Part shown: positions 56,565 through 64,000 of the stretch, in pieces | Position numbering within the stretch: position 1 is the first letter of the stretch | Layout: the number at the start of each line of letters is the position of its first letter | DNA from: an uncultured bacterium | Lineage (GTDB): Bacteria; Pseudomonadota; Alphaproteobacteria; Sphingomonadales; Sphingomonadaceae | Length of the DNA stretch: 64,000 nt | Assembly: GCA_942636505.2 (NCBI GenBank) | Contig: CALOGB020000056.1 | Span: 496,001 to 560,000 of the forward strand | Reading direction: 5' to 3' | Made by a program: the position numbers and the translations under genes | Notes under the pieces: generated by a model | What the model saw: the letters and a program-made list of their open reading frames with translations, nothing else | Told to the model about the DNA's origin: nothing | Database searches by the model: none

Positions 56565-57341
56565 ATGCTGCTCGCGATCGATGCCGGCAATACCAATGTC
56601 GTGTTCGCGCTCGTCGAGAGCGGCGAGATCATTGCGCGCTGGCGGATCGCGACCGACCCGCGGCGCACGGCGGATGAGTATGCGGTATGGCTGAGCCAGT
56701 TGATGCAGCTCGGCGGGCACGATCGGACCGCGGTCGAGGGCGTGATCGTTGCCACGGTAGTCCCGCGCGCGCTCCACAATCTCCAGGTGCTCGCGTCGAA
56801 ATACTTCAATACCGGAGCGCTAATCGCCGGCCATGCGCCGGTCGAATGGGGCATCGCGATCGACGTTGACGAGCCGGCCTCGCTTGGCGCCGACCGTGCG
56901 GTCAACACGATCGCCGCGCATGCGCTGCATCCCGGCGACCTGATCGTCATAGACTTCGGCACCGCAACCACGTTCGACGTCGTCGACTATAGCGGCGCGT
57001 ACAAGGGCGGGATCATCGCGCCGGGGATCAACCTGTCGCTCGACGCGCTGGTGACCGCCGCGGCGAAACTCCCCCGAATTGCGATCGAGGCGCCGACCGA
57101 TACCAGCGTGATTGGGCTCAATACCGTCTCGCAGATGCACATCGGCATCTATTGGGGCTATGTCGCGATGATCGAGGGGCTGGTCGCGCGGATGAAGCGC
57201 GAGATCGGCCGCCCCGTGAAGGTCGTCGCCACCGGCGGCCTGGCCACGTTATTCGAGAAACAGACCGACGTGTTCGACGTCATCGAAGCCGACCTGACGA
57301 TCCAGGGGCTGGCGATGATGTGGGATCGTCACCATATCTAG
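56565..57341 (+). CDS. coaX: Type III pantothenate kinase
   Basis: 258 residues of the acetate-and-sugar-kinase-fold CoaX family; first step of CoA synthesis from pantothenate. Motifs [15 protein letters not shown] (phosphate loop), [24 protein letters not shown] and [18 protein letters not shown] 56565 has GAGG about nine bases upstream and begins exactly at the conserved motif. Ten bases after birA. Confidence 0.92.
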   Translation: MLLAIDAGNTNVVFALVESGEIIARWRIATDPRRTADEYAVWLSQLMQLGGHDRTAVEGVIVATVVPRALHNLQVLASKYFNTGALIAGHAPVEWGIAIDVDEPASLGADRAVNTIAAHALHPGDLIVIDFGTATTFDVVDYSGAYKGGIIAPGINLSLDALVTAAAKLPRIAIEAPTDTSVIGLNTVSQMHIGIYWGYVAMIEGLVARMKREIGRPVKVVATGGLATLFEKQTDVFDVIEADLTIQGLAMMWDRHHI

Positions 57342-57384
57342 GGCCATTGGGCTCGCGCCGACCGGCCTGCGGGCCATATTCCTG

Positions 57385-57390
57385 TATAAT
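57385..57390 (+). promoter_or_regulatory. Possible -10 box just before rnj
   Basis: A perfect TATAAT lies 14 bases upstream of the rnj ATG. If used, transcription would start within about eight bases of the start codon, giving a nearly leaderless mRNA. No matching -35 is clear, so this is weak evidence. Confidence 0.25.
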
Positions 57391-57404
57391 CCTGAAAGTA
57401 TTCA

Positions 57405-59042
57405 ATGACTCCGAAGAACGAACTCCTTTTCTGTGGCCTTGGCGGCTCCGGCGAAATCGGCATGAACGTCAACCTGTACGGCTGCCAGGGCAAGTGGGTG
57501 ATGGTCGATCTCGGCATTACCTTCGCCGATCCGCAATATCCCGGCGTCGACGTGATCCTGCCCGACCTGTCCTTTATCGAGGACCGGATCGACGACCTGC
57601 TCGGCATCGTCATCACGCACGGCCATGAGGATCACATCGGCTCGCTGCCGTACCTTGCCGAAGACCTCGGTGTGCCGATCTATGCGACGCCATTCACGAT
57701 GGGCCTGATCCGCGGCAAGCTCGAGGAAGAGGGCATCGCCAACCGCGTGAAGCTCAAGATGATCCCGATGGGCGGCAATTTCCAGCTCGGGCCGTTCGGC
57801 TTCACCTTCGTCGAGATGTCGCACTCGATCCCCGAGGCGAACGCGCTGCTGATCGACACGCCTTATGGTCGCGTGTTCCACACTGGCGACTGGAAGCTCG
57901 ACAAGAACCCGGTGATTGGCAACCCGACCACCTCCGAGGGCTTCATGGCGATCGGCGACAAGGGCGTCGACGTGCTGGTCTGCGATTCGACCAACATCTT
58001 CAACACCACCGCATCGGGCAGCGAGAGCACCGTGCGGAAGGGCCTGTTCGAGGAGGTCAGCAAGGCCAAGGGCCGCGTGATGATCACCAGCTTCGCGTCG
58101 AACGCCGCGCGGCTGCACACGTTCGGCGAAGTCGCGAAGGAAACCGGACGCAAGCTGTGCGTGACCGGGCGTTCGCTCGACCGGATCATCAAGGTGGCGC
58201 GTGCGACGGGCTACCTGAAGGATTTCCCCGACACGATCAGCCCCGACGAAGCGATGCGCCTGCCCAAGAACAAGGTGCTGATCATCGCCACCGGTGGCCA
58301 GGGTGAAGAGCGCGCGGCGCTGGCGCGTGTCGCCAATGGCCAGCACACGATCACGCTTGAGGCCGACGACACGGTGATCTTCTCGTCGAAGCAGATTCCG
58401 GGCAACGAGGTCCAGATCGGTCGCATCCAGAACACGCTGGCGGCCAAGGGCATCCGTATGATCACCGAGCGCCAGGCGCACGTTCACGTCTCGGGCCATC
58501 CGGGTCAGCCGGAACTCGCGCAGATGTACGACTGGCTGCGGCCCGAGGTGCTCGTGCCGACGCACGGCGAGATGCGCCACATGATGGAGCATGCGCGCTT
58601 CGGTCTCGAGCAGGGCATTCCGCGCGCGATCGTGCAGAGTAATGGCGACATCATTCGTCTCGCGCCCAAGGGCCCGGCGAAGATCGGCAACGCGACGGTC
58701 GGGCGTCTGGTGCTCGACGGCGACGTGATCCTGCCGGCGGACGGCGCGACGCTGAGCGAGCGGCGGAAGCTGGCGATCAACGGCCAGATTTCGGTTGGTG
58801 TCGCGCTCGGCAAGGACGGTCGGATGGTCGGTCAGCCGCAGGTCCGCGTGCAGGGCGTGCCGGTCGAGGAAGATCGTGCGGCGTTCATCGCCGATGCGGT
58901 CCAGGCGGCCGCGGATACGGTACGCGGCGGCAAGCGCGAGAGCGAGAAGATGCGCGAGCAGATCCGTCTCGCAGTACGCAAGGTCGCCAAGCGCTGGACC
59001 GGCAAGCAGCCGATCGTCGATGTCCTGCTGATCGAGGGCTGA
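57405..59042 (+). CDS. rnj: Ribonuclease J
   Basis: 545 residues of the metallo-beta-lactamase / beta-CASP RNase J family, an endo- and 5'-3' exonuclease for mRNA and rRNA. The catalytic HGHEDH motif is at residues 72-77, followed by EMSHSIPEANALLI, HTGDWK, and the beta-CASP HVSGHPGQPEL. The C-terminal ~90 residues form the small dimerisation domain. In alphaproteobacteria it replaces some RNase functions absent from the enterics. Confidence 0.93.
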   Translation: MTPKNELLFCGLGGSGEIGMNVNLYGCQGKWVMVDLGITFADPQYPGVDVILPDLSFIEDRIDDLLGIVITHGHEDHIGSLPYLAEDLGVPIYATPFTMGLIRGKLEEEGIANRVKLKMIPMGGNFQLGPFGFTFVEMSHSIPEANALLIDTPYGRVFHTGDWKLDKNPVIGNPTTSEGFMAIGDKGVDVLVCDSTNIFNTTASGSESTVRKGLFEEVSKAKGRVMITSFASNAARLHTFGEVAKETGRKLCVTGRSLDRIIKVARATGYLKDFPDTISPDEAMRLPKNKVLIIATGGQGEERAALARVANGQHTITLEADDTVIFSSKQIPGNEVQIGRIQNTLAAKGIRMITERQAHVHVSGHPGQPELAQMYDWLRPEVLVPTHGEMRHMMEHARFGLEQGIPRAIVQSNGDIIRLAPKGPAKIGNATVGRLVLDGDVILPADGATLSERRKLAINGQISVGVALGKDGRMVGQPQVRVQGVPVEEDRAAFIADAVQAAADTVRGGKRESEKMREQIRLAVRKVAKRWTGKQPIVDVLLIEG

Positions 59043-59046
59043 TCGG

Positions 59047-59328
59047 GTGCGCTGGACCTCGGCACTCGCGATCTACGTCCTGTTCTGGTCGTTCTCGGTG
59101 TTCCTGGTCCTGCCGTTCGGCGTGAAGACGACGCGCGAGGTCGGGGGCGAACACGTCCCCGGCCAGGCCGAAAGCGCGCCGCACGAGTTTCGGTCGGGGC
59201 GGACGGCGTGGCGGGTGACAGTGGTGGCGACGGTGCTGTTCGTGCTGTTCCAGCTGAATTATTCTTACGGGTGGATCACCCCGCAGTCGGTCGATCTGTT
59301 CGACCGCGGCAACATGGTCACGCGCTGA
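59047..59328 (+). CDS. DUF1467 membrane protein
   Basis: 93 residues, two transmembrane segments (ALAIYVLFWSFSVFLVLPFG and VTVVATVLFVLFQLNYSYG). The GVKTTREVG...ESAPHEFR linker is typical of DUF1467. GTG 59047 follows the rnj stop by four bases. Function unknown; the position after rnj is conserved in alphaproteobacteria. Confidence 0.82.
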   Translation: MRWTSALAIYVLFWSFSVFLVLPFGVKTTREVGGEHVPGQAESAPHEFRSGRTAWRVTVVATVLFVLFQLNYSYGWITPQSVDLFDRGNMVTR

Positions 59329-59340
59329 ACTACCTTAGCG

Positions 59341-59464
59341 ATCCTCCCCCGCCAGGGGGAGGTGGCACCGAAGGTGACGGAGGGGAAGGATGCGGAACGC
59401 TGGTTTCCCTTACCTCCCCCTCCGTCTGGCAAGTGCCAGCCACCTCCCCCTTGCGGAGGAGGAT
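59341..59464. repeat. Palindromic repeat, family B, copy 3 (reversed)
   Basis: CCTCCCCCGCCAGGGGGAGG at the left and CCACCTCCCCCTTGCGGAGG at the right, with GTGGCACCGAAGGTGAC and TGGCAAGTGCCA inside. The internal parts are in the opposite order to copies 1 and 2. It lies between the convergent DUF1467 and SDR genes. Confidence 0.85.
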
Positions 59465-59475
59465 TGTAAGCGCGG

Positions 59476-60255
59476 TCACCCTAGTGACGCTGCCGAGCCT
59501 GCCAGCAGCCCGCCATCGATATTGACCTCCGTCCCGGTGATGTAGGTTGCCTCGTCCGACGCCAGCATCACCGCGACCGCGGCCACCTCGTCCGGCATCC
59601 CGAACCGTTTCAACGGCGTGTCGGCCACAAGCGCCGCCATCCGCGCCTCGCGGTCCGGCCCATCCCCGAGCATCGGCTCCCAGATCGGCGTCAGGATCGC
59701 CGCGGGATGCACCGAGTTGCAGCGGATCTTCCACCTCTGTTGCGCACAGTACAGCGCCACCGTCTTGCTGTGATTGCGGATCGCCGCTTTCGACGACGCA
59801 TAGGCCGCGGCGAGGGGGATCCCGACCAGCCCGGATCGTGACGAGATGTTAATGATCGAGCCTGTGCCCGCCGCCTTCATCGCCCCGATCGCATAGCGGC
59901 AGCCGAGGAACGTGCCGTCGAGGTTGACCGCATGGACCGCGCGCCAGCCCGACAAGGTTGCATGCTCGGGATCATGCGCGACCATGCCTTGCTCGAAACC
60001 CGTTACGCCGGCATTGTTCACGAGCACGTCGACCACCGGAACGATCTCCGCCAGGCGCTGCCAATCCGCTTCTTCGCGGACGTCGAGCTTTTCGAACCGG
60101 CAGCCTATCGCCGCCGCAGTCTCGGCACCGGCGGTTTCGTCGATGTCGGTGAGGATGACGATGGCGCCTTCGTCATGGAAGCGCTCGGCGATCGCGCGGC
60201 CAATGCCACGTGCTGCGCCGGTGACGACGCAGATCTTCTCGGTCAGTATGGGCAT
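59476..60255 (-). CDS. Short-chain dehydrogenase/reductase (SDR)
   Basis: 259 residues of the classical SDR family: cofactor motif [13 protein letters not shown] (TGxxxGxG), Asp after strand 2 (LTDID) favouring NAD, NNAG, catalytic Ser in INISSRSG and YASSK (Tyr-x3-Lys), and the C-terminal [10 protein letters not shown]. It oxidises or reduces a hydroxyl/keto group; the substrate is unknown. Convergent with DUF1467 across a repeat. Confidence 0.88.
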   Translation of the reverse strand: MPILTEKICVVTGAARGIGRAIAERFHDEGAIVILTDIDETAGAETAAAIGCRFEKLDVREEADWQRLAEIVPVVDVLVNNAGVTGFEQGMVAHDPEHATLSGWRAVHAVNLDGTFLGCRYAIGAMKAAGTGSIINISSRSGLVGIPLAAAYASSKAAIRNHSKTVALYCAQQRWKIRCNSVHPAAILTPIWEPMLGDGPDREARMAALVADTPLKRFGMPDEVAAVAVMLASDEATYITGTEVNIDGGLLAGSAASLG

Positions 60256-60346
60256 GTAAGCCTCGAAATAGGAGTCCAGTCTGCGGATTGCTCCGCTGGC
60301 GAGAGCCGCGTTAGCTGTGACGTTGAACCATTTCGGGAGGTCGTTT

Positions 60347-62575
60347 TCAGCGCAGGCGTTCGATCGCCTGTGCGAGTGCCACGTACAGCTTGCCCATGTC
60401 GGACGACAGCAATGTGACCCCGAGCGGCGAGCCGTCGCGTTGCGTCAGGATCGTGCGGAGCATCGCTTCGAAGTCGTGGATGTAGCGGTTGACCATCTCG
60501 CGGAAGGTCTCGTCGTCGTCGTAAAGCCCGGCGATCTCGCGGACTTCGCTGGCGTCCAGGATACGGACGGCACGTCGGGTGAAGACACCGCGGTCGCCCT
60601 TGAGATATGCTCCCCAGGCACTGTCGGAGATTTCGGGGGCGATCGCCTTGGTGATGTCGATCGACGCCGAATTTAGCGATTCGATCAGCAGAGAGACGCG
60701 GCGTGCGAAGGTGTCCTGGTCGGCGTCTTCGCGCTCGGTGCGGGCTTCCTGGAGCCGCGTTTCGACGATCGCGGTCTGGTCGACGATCGCCTGGACTTCG
60801 CGCGCGAGGCGTTCGGTCGCGCCTGTGGCGGCGTCGACCGCAGCGCCGGTCGCGTCGGTGAGCGCCTTGACCTGGCGTTCCACGGTATCGTTGGTCGCGC
60901 GGCGCATCGCGTCGGCGCTGGCGGCTTCGAGTGCGGCCGCAGCTTCGGGTATGACCTTCGACAGCGTCTCGCGCGCCTTGTCGGCGGCGACGGCGGCGGT
61001 CTCGCGGACGCGGTGAAGCGCCTCGATCAACTGCGGCGCGGCGTCTTCGGCGAAATGCTGCGTCCGGCCGATCGCCTCGTCGACCATATGACCGAGCGCA
61101 TCGGCCTTCGCGCGGCCAGTTTTGAGCGTGTTGAGCAGGTCGGTCGAGAGCGTGTCGAGCACATGGCGCTGTTCGCCGATGACCCCGGCAATCGCCTCGA
61201 TCGCGTCGTGTGTGCTCTCCGCGGCAGTGACGAGCGCGAGCAGTTCGGGGCGTGCCGAAACGACGATGCTCTTGCTGGCGAGCACCTGCGTATCGAGGCG
61301 GCCGAGTGCGGCTGGCATCGTTTCGTCGATTTCGCGCGCGGCAGAGTCGAGGGCAACGAGCAGTGTTTCGGTCGTCGCGATCGTCCGGTGCGCCATGTCG
61401 TCGCCGGCCCGAAGCGCTTCGGTCATCGCGTCGGCGGAGCCGCCGAGCGCGCTGATCGATACCGCGAGGTCCTGCGTGCGCTCGGTGCCGTGGCGATGGA
61501 GCAGTTCGATCCGGGATTCGACTTCGCCGAGTCCGGTGTGGAGGTCGTCGACGATCCGGTCGCCGGCGCTGCGTTGCAGGTCGAGGCGGATGGCGACGCG
61601 TTCGATCGCGTCCTCGACGCTGGCGATCCGCTTGGCGAGCGCTTCGGCGCTGTCGCGAGCGGCGCTGTCGAGTGCGGCCTGGTTCGCGCCGACCATCGCC
61701 AGCATCGCGTCACCCTGCGCGGCGATGCCACGGCGTGACAGGTCTACCGCGTCGGCGGTGCGGTTGAGCAGTGCGTCGACGGCCGCGGACATGCCGTCGG
61801 TGACTGATTCAAGATGCGCGCCGGCGGTCTGGCTGGTCGCCTCCATCCGGATGATATGCGCGGCAAGACGCTGTGCGGCGCCGCTGGCCATCGCGTCGGC
61901 ATCGCGGCCGCGTTCGGCCAGCGCTACGATCTGCGCGTCGAGCGCTACGGCGTGTTCGCTCGCAGACAGGCCGGTGCGTTCGAGGCGCTTGGCGACGTCG
62001 TCGATATCGGCCTGCGCGCGGGGGAGGGTGGCGATCAGGACGCCGAGGCTGGTTTGCGCGCCGGCCGTCGAGGTCGCGAGGTTGCGCGCGTGCGCGGCGG
62101 CCTGGTCGATCTCGGAGACCATGCCGCGGCCGATCGCCGCGAGTTGCTCGGTCGCGCCGCCGCCCATCGCCATCAACGCGTTCAATTGTTCGGCGAGGTG
62201 CTGGCGGTTAGCGTCGATCGTGTTCGACACAGCGGCGACGGTGCGTTCGAGGCTGGCTGCCTCGTCGCGCATTGCCTGCGCGGTGATGCCGAACCGGTGA
62301 GCCTCGCTACGGCTGGTGCGCATCGCGAGCAGCCAGACGATGCCAATCAGCGCCGGGACGACGCAGAGCGCGGCGATGAACTGGACCAAGGCAACCGGCT
62401 CGATCGTCGCGAGCGAACCGCGCGCGAGCCACAGCATCGCCGCCAGCCAGACGACCACGATGGCAACCGCGATACCTACGTAAAGGCGTCCGCGATCGGG
62501 CGCAGGCTCTTGAAAAACCTCGTCGAAGCCCGTTTCTGTGACGGTGTCGGACATGTTTTCTATCACCGGATCCAT
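60347..62575 (-). CDS. Large coiled-coil inner-membrane protein, TipN-like
   Basis: About 742 residues from ATG 62575; the frame is open to 62692 and other ATGs at 62632, 62650 and 62554 are possible, so the start is uncertain. Two transmembrane segments lie near the N-terminus ([20 protein letters not shown] and [20 protein letters not shown]). Then come ~500 residues of Ala-rich helix with heptad-like spacing, and a compact C-terminal domain ([38 protein letters not shown]). This plan resembles Caulobacter TipN, a cell-pole and polarity factor; that link is by architecture and remembered C-terminal similarity only. It is not a chemoreceptor: no HAMP domain or methylation-type hairpin motif is seen. 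Confidence 0.55.
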   Translation of the reverse strand: MDPVIENMSDTVTETGFDEVFQEPAPDRGRLYVGIAVAIVVVWLAAMLWLARGSLATIEPVALVQFIAALCVVPALIGIVWLLAMRTSRSEAHRFGITAQAMRDEAASLERTVAAVSNTIDANRQHLAEQLNALMAMGGGATEQLAAIGRGMVSEIDQAAAHARNLATSTAGAQTSLGVLIATLPRAQADIDDVAKRLERTGLSASEHAVALDAQIVALAERGRDADAMASGAAQRLAAHIIRMEATSQTAGAHLESVTDGMSAAVDALLNRTADAVDLSRRGIAAQGDAMLAMVGANQAALDSAARDSAEALAKRIASVEDAIERVAIRLDLQRSAGDRIVDDLHTGLGEVESRIELLHRHGTERTQDLAVSISALGGSADAMTEALRAGDDMAHRTIATTETLLVALDSAAREIDETMPAALGRLDTQVLASKSIVVSARPELLALVTAAESTHDAIEAIAGVIGEQRHVLDTLSTDLLNTLKTGRAKADALGHMVDEAIGRTQHFAEDAAPQLIEALHRVRETAAVAADKARETLSKVIPEAAAALEAASADAMRRATNDTVERQVKALTDATGAAVDAATGATERLAREVQAIVDQTAIVETRLQEARTEREDADQDTFARRVSLLIESLNSASIDITKAIAPEISDSAWGAYLKGDRGVFTRRAVRILDASEVREIAGLYDDDETFREMVNRYIHDFEAMLRTILTQRDGSPLGVTLLSSDMGKLYVALAQAIERLR

Positions 62576-62878
62576 CACGATATCCGCGCGAATGGGATGG
62601 GCATTGCCTGCCGACGCGCGAAACCCGATCATTGACGAACCCCCGTTCATGAACTGCGGAAGTATCATGAATTGCGGCGGGACAAAACGCATGATGCGAT
62701 CTTTGCGCGTTCATCCGTCCGGTAAGCAGGGCGGCACGGCGTACGATCCGGCGACCATAAGGTTAGGTACCGTACGACGTGCGGTTTCGTGCCTGTAACG
62801 CCGAACCGAGCCTTGGCGCAGGGCGGTTCGGCCGAACGCGGGCTTTGCAGGACGGCGCGTACCGCCTAACAGCCTGCG

Positions 62879-64000
62879 ATGCTTGCCGGCCTATTATTTG
62901 CAATTCATGACGCCGACGATCGCCCCGATCGTCTTGCTGCGACCTTGCCCTTCAGCGGCGTGACGTTGATCGAGTATCAGGCGCGGTTGCTGATCGCCGC
63001 CGGCGTTTCGCAGATCATCATCGTGGTCGCGCGCATGACCCCAGAATTGCTCGGGGCGATCAACCGCATCGGACGACGCGGCGTGAGCGTCGATACGGTA
63101 CGATCCGCAATGGAAGCTGGCGAGAAACTTCACCCGCTGGCACCGGTGCTCATGCTCGGCGACGGGCTCGTCACCACCGACGGGATCGTCAAGGCGATGG
63201 CGGTCGAAGAGGGCGACTGCCTGCTCGTCGTCCCTGAGAGCGACGCGGGGCCGGGGTTCGAGCGTGTCGGCGGGCAAATGGCGTGGGCGGGCGTCGCGCG
63301 GCTGAGTTCGAGCCGGATCGCCGAAGTCGCGGGCTTGCCGCAGGATTACGATCTCCAGTCGTCGCTGTTGCGGTTCGCAGTGCAGTCGCGCGCGACACAC
63401 GTGCTGTTGCCGACCGATGCGGTGCGCGGCGGACATGGGATCGAGCGTCAGGCGCGGACTCTGGAAGAGCGCGGGCGCGCGGTACTGATGACGATCGTGT
63501 CGGGGCGGCGGGGCTGGTTCGACCGCTTCGTGCTGGCCCCAATAGCGCGGCTTGCGTTGCCACTGCTGGTCGATCGTGGTGCGGCGGGCACCACGGTTGG
63601 AGCCGCCGGCACAGCGCTGGGCGTGGCCGGATTGGTGACGATCGGCTTCGGGCTGCCGTCGATCGGTCTCGTATTGTCCCTCGTCGGATGCATAGCCTTG
63701 GCACTCGGCTCGGTGCTCAGCGGACTGCGCGACGATGCGCCGATGGCCCGTGGGCAGACCCTGGCGATCGGCGGCGTGGCTGCGGCATCGATTCTGGTCT
63801 TCGCGTTTTTCGTCAGTGGCTATGCGGGAAACAACACCGCATTGGCGATCGGTACCGCGCTCGTCGCGATCGGCGCGCTGGCCGAGCGCGCCATCCTCGA
63901 GCGCGAACGGCAGATGTGGTGGGGAAGTCCGGCGGCCTATCTCCTGACCGTCGCGCTGTTCGCGATCCTGGGGTTCCCGGTGTTCGGGCTCGGCTTGACG
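62879..64000 (+). CDS. Membrane protein with nucleotidyltransferase-like N-terminal domain (partial)
   Basis: Open from ATG 62879 to the right edge, 374 codons with no stop, so the C-terminus is missing. Residues ~1-200 have the alternating strand/helix pattern of a sugar-nucleotide or MobA-like nucleotidyltransferase (TLPFSGVTLIEYQARLLIAAG, VLMLGDGLVTT). A classical GxGxR/K P-loop is not evident at the N-terminus. From ~225 there are at least six hydrophobic helices. The combination recalls enzymes that couple nucleotidyltransferase and CDP-alcohol phosphatidyltransferase domains, but the CDP-alcohol signature (DGxxAR) is not visible in the part seen. Divergent from the TipN-like gene. Exact function unknown. 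Confidence 0.6.
   Translation, partial: MLAGLLFAIHDADDRPDRLAATLPFSGVTLIEYQARLLIAAGVSQIIIVVARMTPELLGAINRIGRRGVSVDTVRSAMEAGEKLHPLAPVLMLGDGLVTTDGIVKAMAVEEGDCLLVVPESDAGPGFERVGGQMAWAGVARLSSSRIAEVAGLPQDYDLQSSLLRFAVQSRATHVLLPTDAVRGGHGIERQARTLEERGRAVLMTIVSGRRGWFDRFVLAPIARLALPLLVDRGAAGTTVGAAGTALGVAGLVTIGFGLPSIGLVLSLVGCIALALGSVLSGLRDDAPMARGQTLAIGGVAAASILVFAFFVSGYAGNNTALAIGTALVAIGALAERAILERERQMWWGSPAAYLLTVALFAILGFPVFGLGLT

Noticed and set aside
60347..62575. Coiled-coil membrane protein considered as a methyl-accepting chemotaxis receptor
   Set aside because: There is no HAMP domain, no periplasmic sensor between the two close membrane helices and no conserved signalling hairpin; the C-terminus is a different compact domain.

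Overview
The window reads as a single chromosomal segment of a high-GC alphaproteobacterium, most likely Sphingomonas or a close sphingomonad. The basis is the conserved order zapA / 6S RNA / 5-formyl-THF cyclo-ligase, the order nuoA-N / birA / coaX / rnj / DUF1467, a Sphingomonas-type alkaline phosphatase, and many G+C-rich intergenic palindromes. No prophage, integrase, transposase or CRISPR array is visible.

Layout. 1-1400: a PspF-type sigma-54 activator, divergent from a tiny exported ORF preceded by a near-consensus sigma-54 promoter (the start of a phage-shock-like regulon running off the left edge). 1500-7840: CPA2-type antiporter, secreted beta-helix protein, PafA/SPAP-like alkaline phosphatase and a DsbD/ScsB-like thiol:disulfide interchange protein. 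8070-11340: an overlapping three-gene operon, circularly permuted ATP-grasp / alpha-E / transglutaminase-like protein, in which the transglutaminase nucleophile position is proline. 11570-16490: bpt, ilvA, a 3-hydroxyisobutyrate-dehydrogenase-like gene and an exported amidohydrolase. 16500-26520: a lipid-catabolism block (tesB, two acyl-CoA dehydrogenases, amidase, FadB-like multifunctional enzyme, serine hydrolase, divergent acyl-CoA ligase). 26680-31390: glpK, AI-2E-family transporter, two identical tRNA-Asp genes, DUF2842, 5-FTHF cyclo-ligase, 6S RNA, zapA and a small coiled-coil gene. 31530-37350: gap, MOSC-domain gene, pgk, TlpA-like thioredoxin, an RHH/MazF-type toxin-antitoxin pair, class I fructose-bisphosphate aldolase and thiE. 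37420-40680: L,D-transpeptidase, M23 peptidase, efp and an inositol-monophosphatase-family gene. 41258-55820: all 14 nuo genes of respiratory complex I in canonical order, tightly coupled and with many TTG/GTG starts. 55790-59330: birA, coaX, rnj, DUF1467. 59470-64000: an SDR oxidoreductase, a large polar-organiser-like coiled-coil membrane protein, and a membrane protein with a nucleotidyltransferase-like N-terminus that runs off the right edge.

A recurring theme is 17 palindromic repeat copies of about four families (including one decayed copy). They occupy 15 intergenic regions, all lying 3' of at least one gene (6 convergent, 9 tandem). None lies in the nine divergent promoter regions. 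One appears to have split the N-terminal coding region of the amidohydrolase. The most unusual items are the nucleophile-less transglutaminase in the ATP-grasp/alpha-E operon, the repeat interrupting a signal peptide, and the repeat distribution itself.
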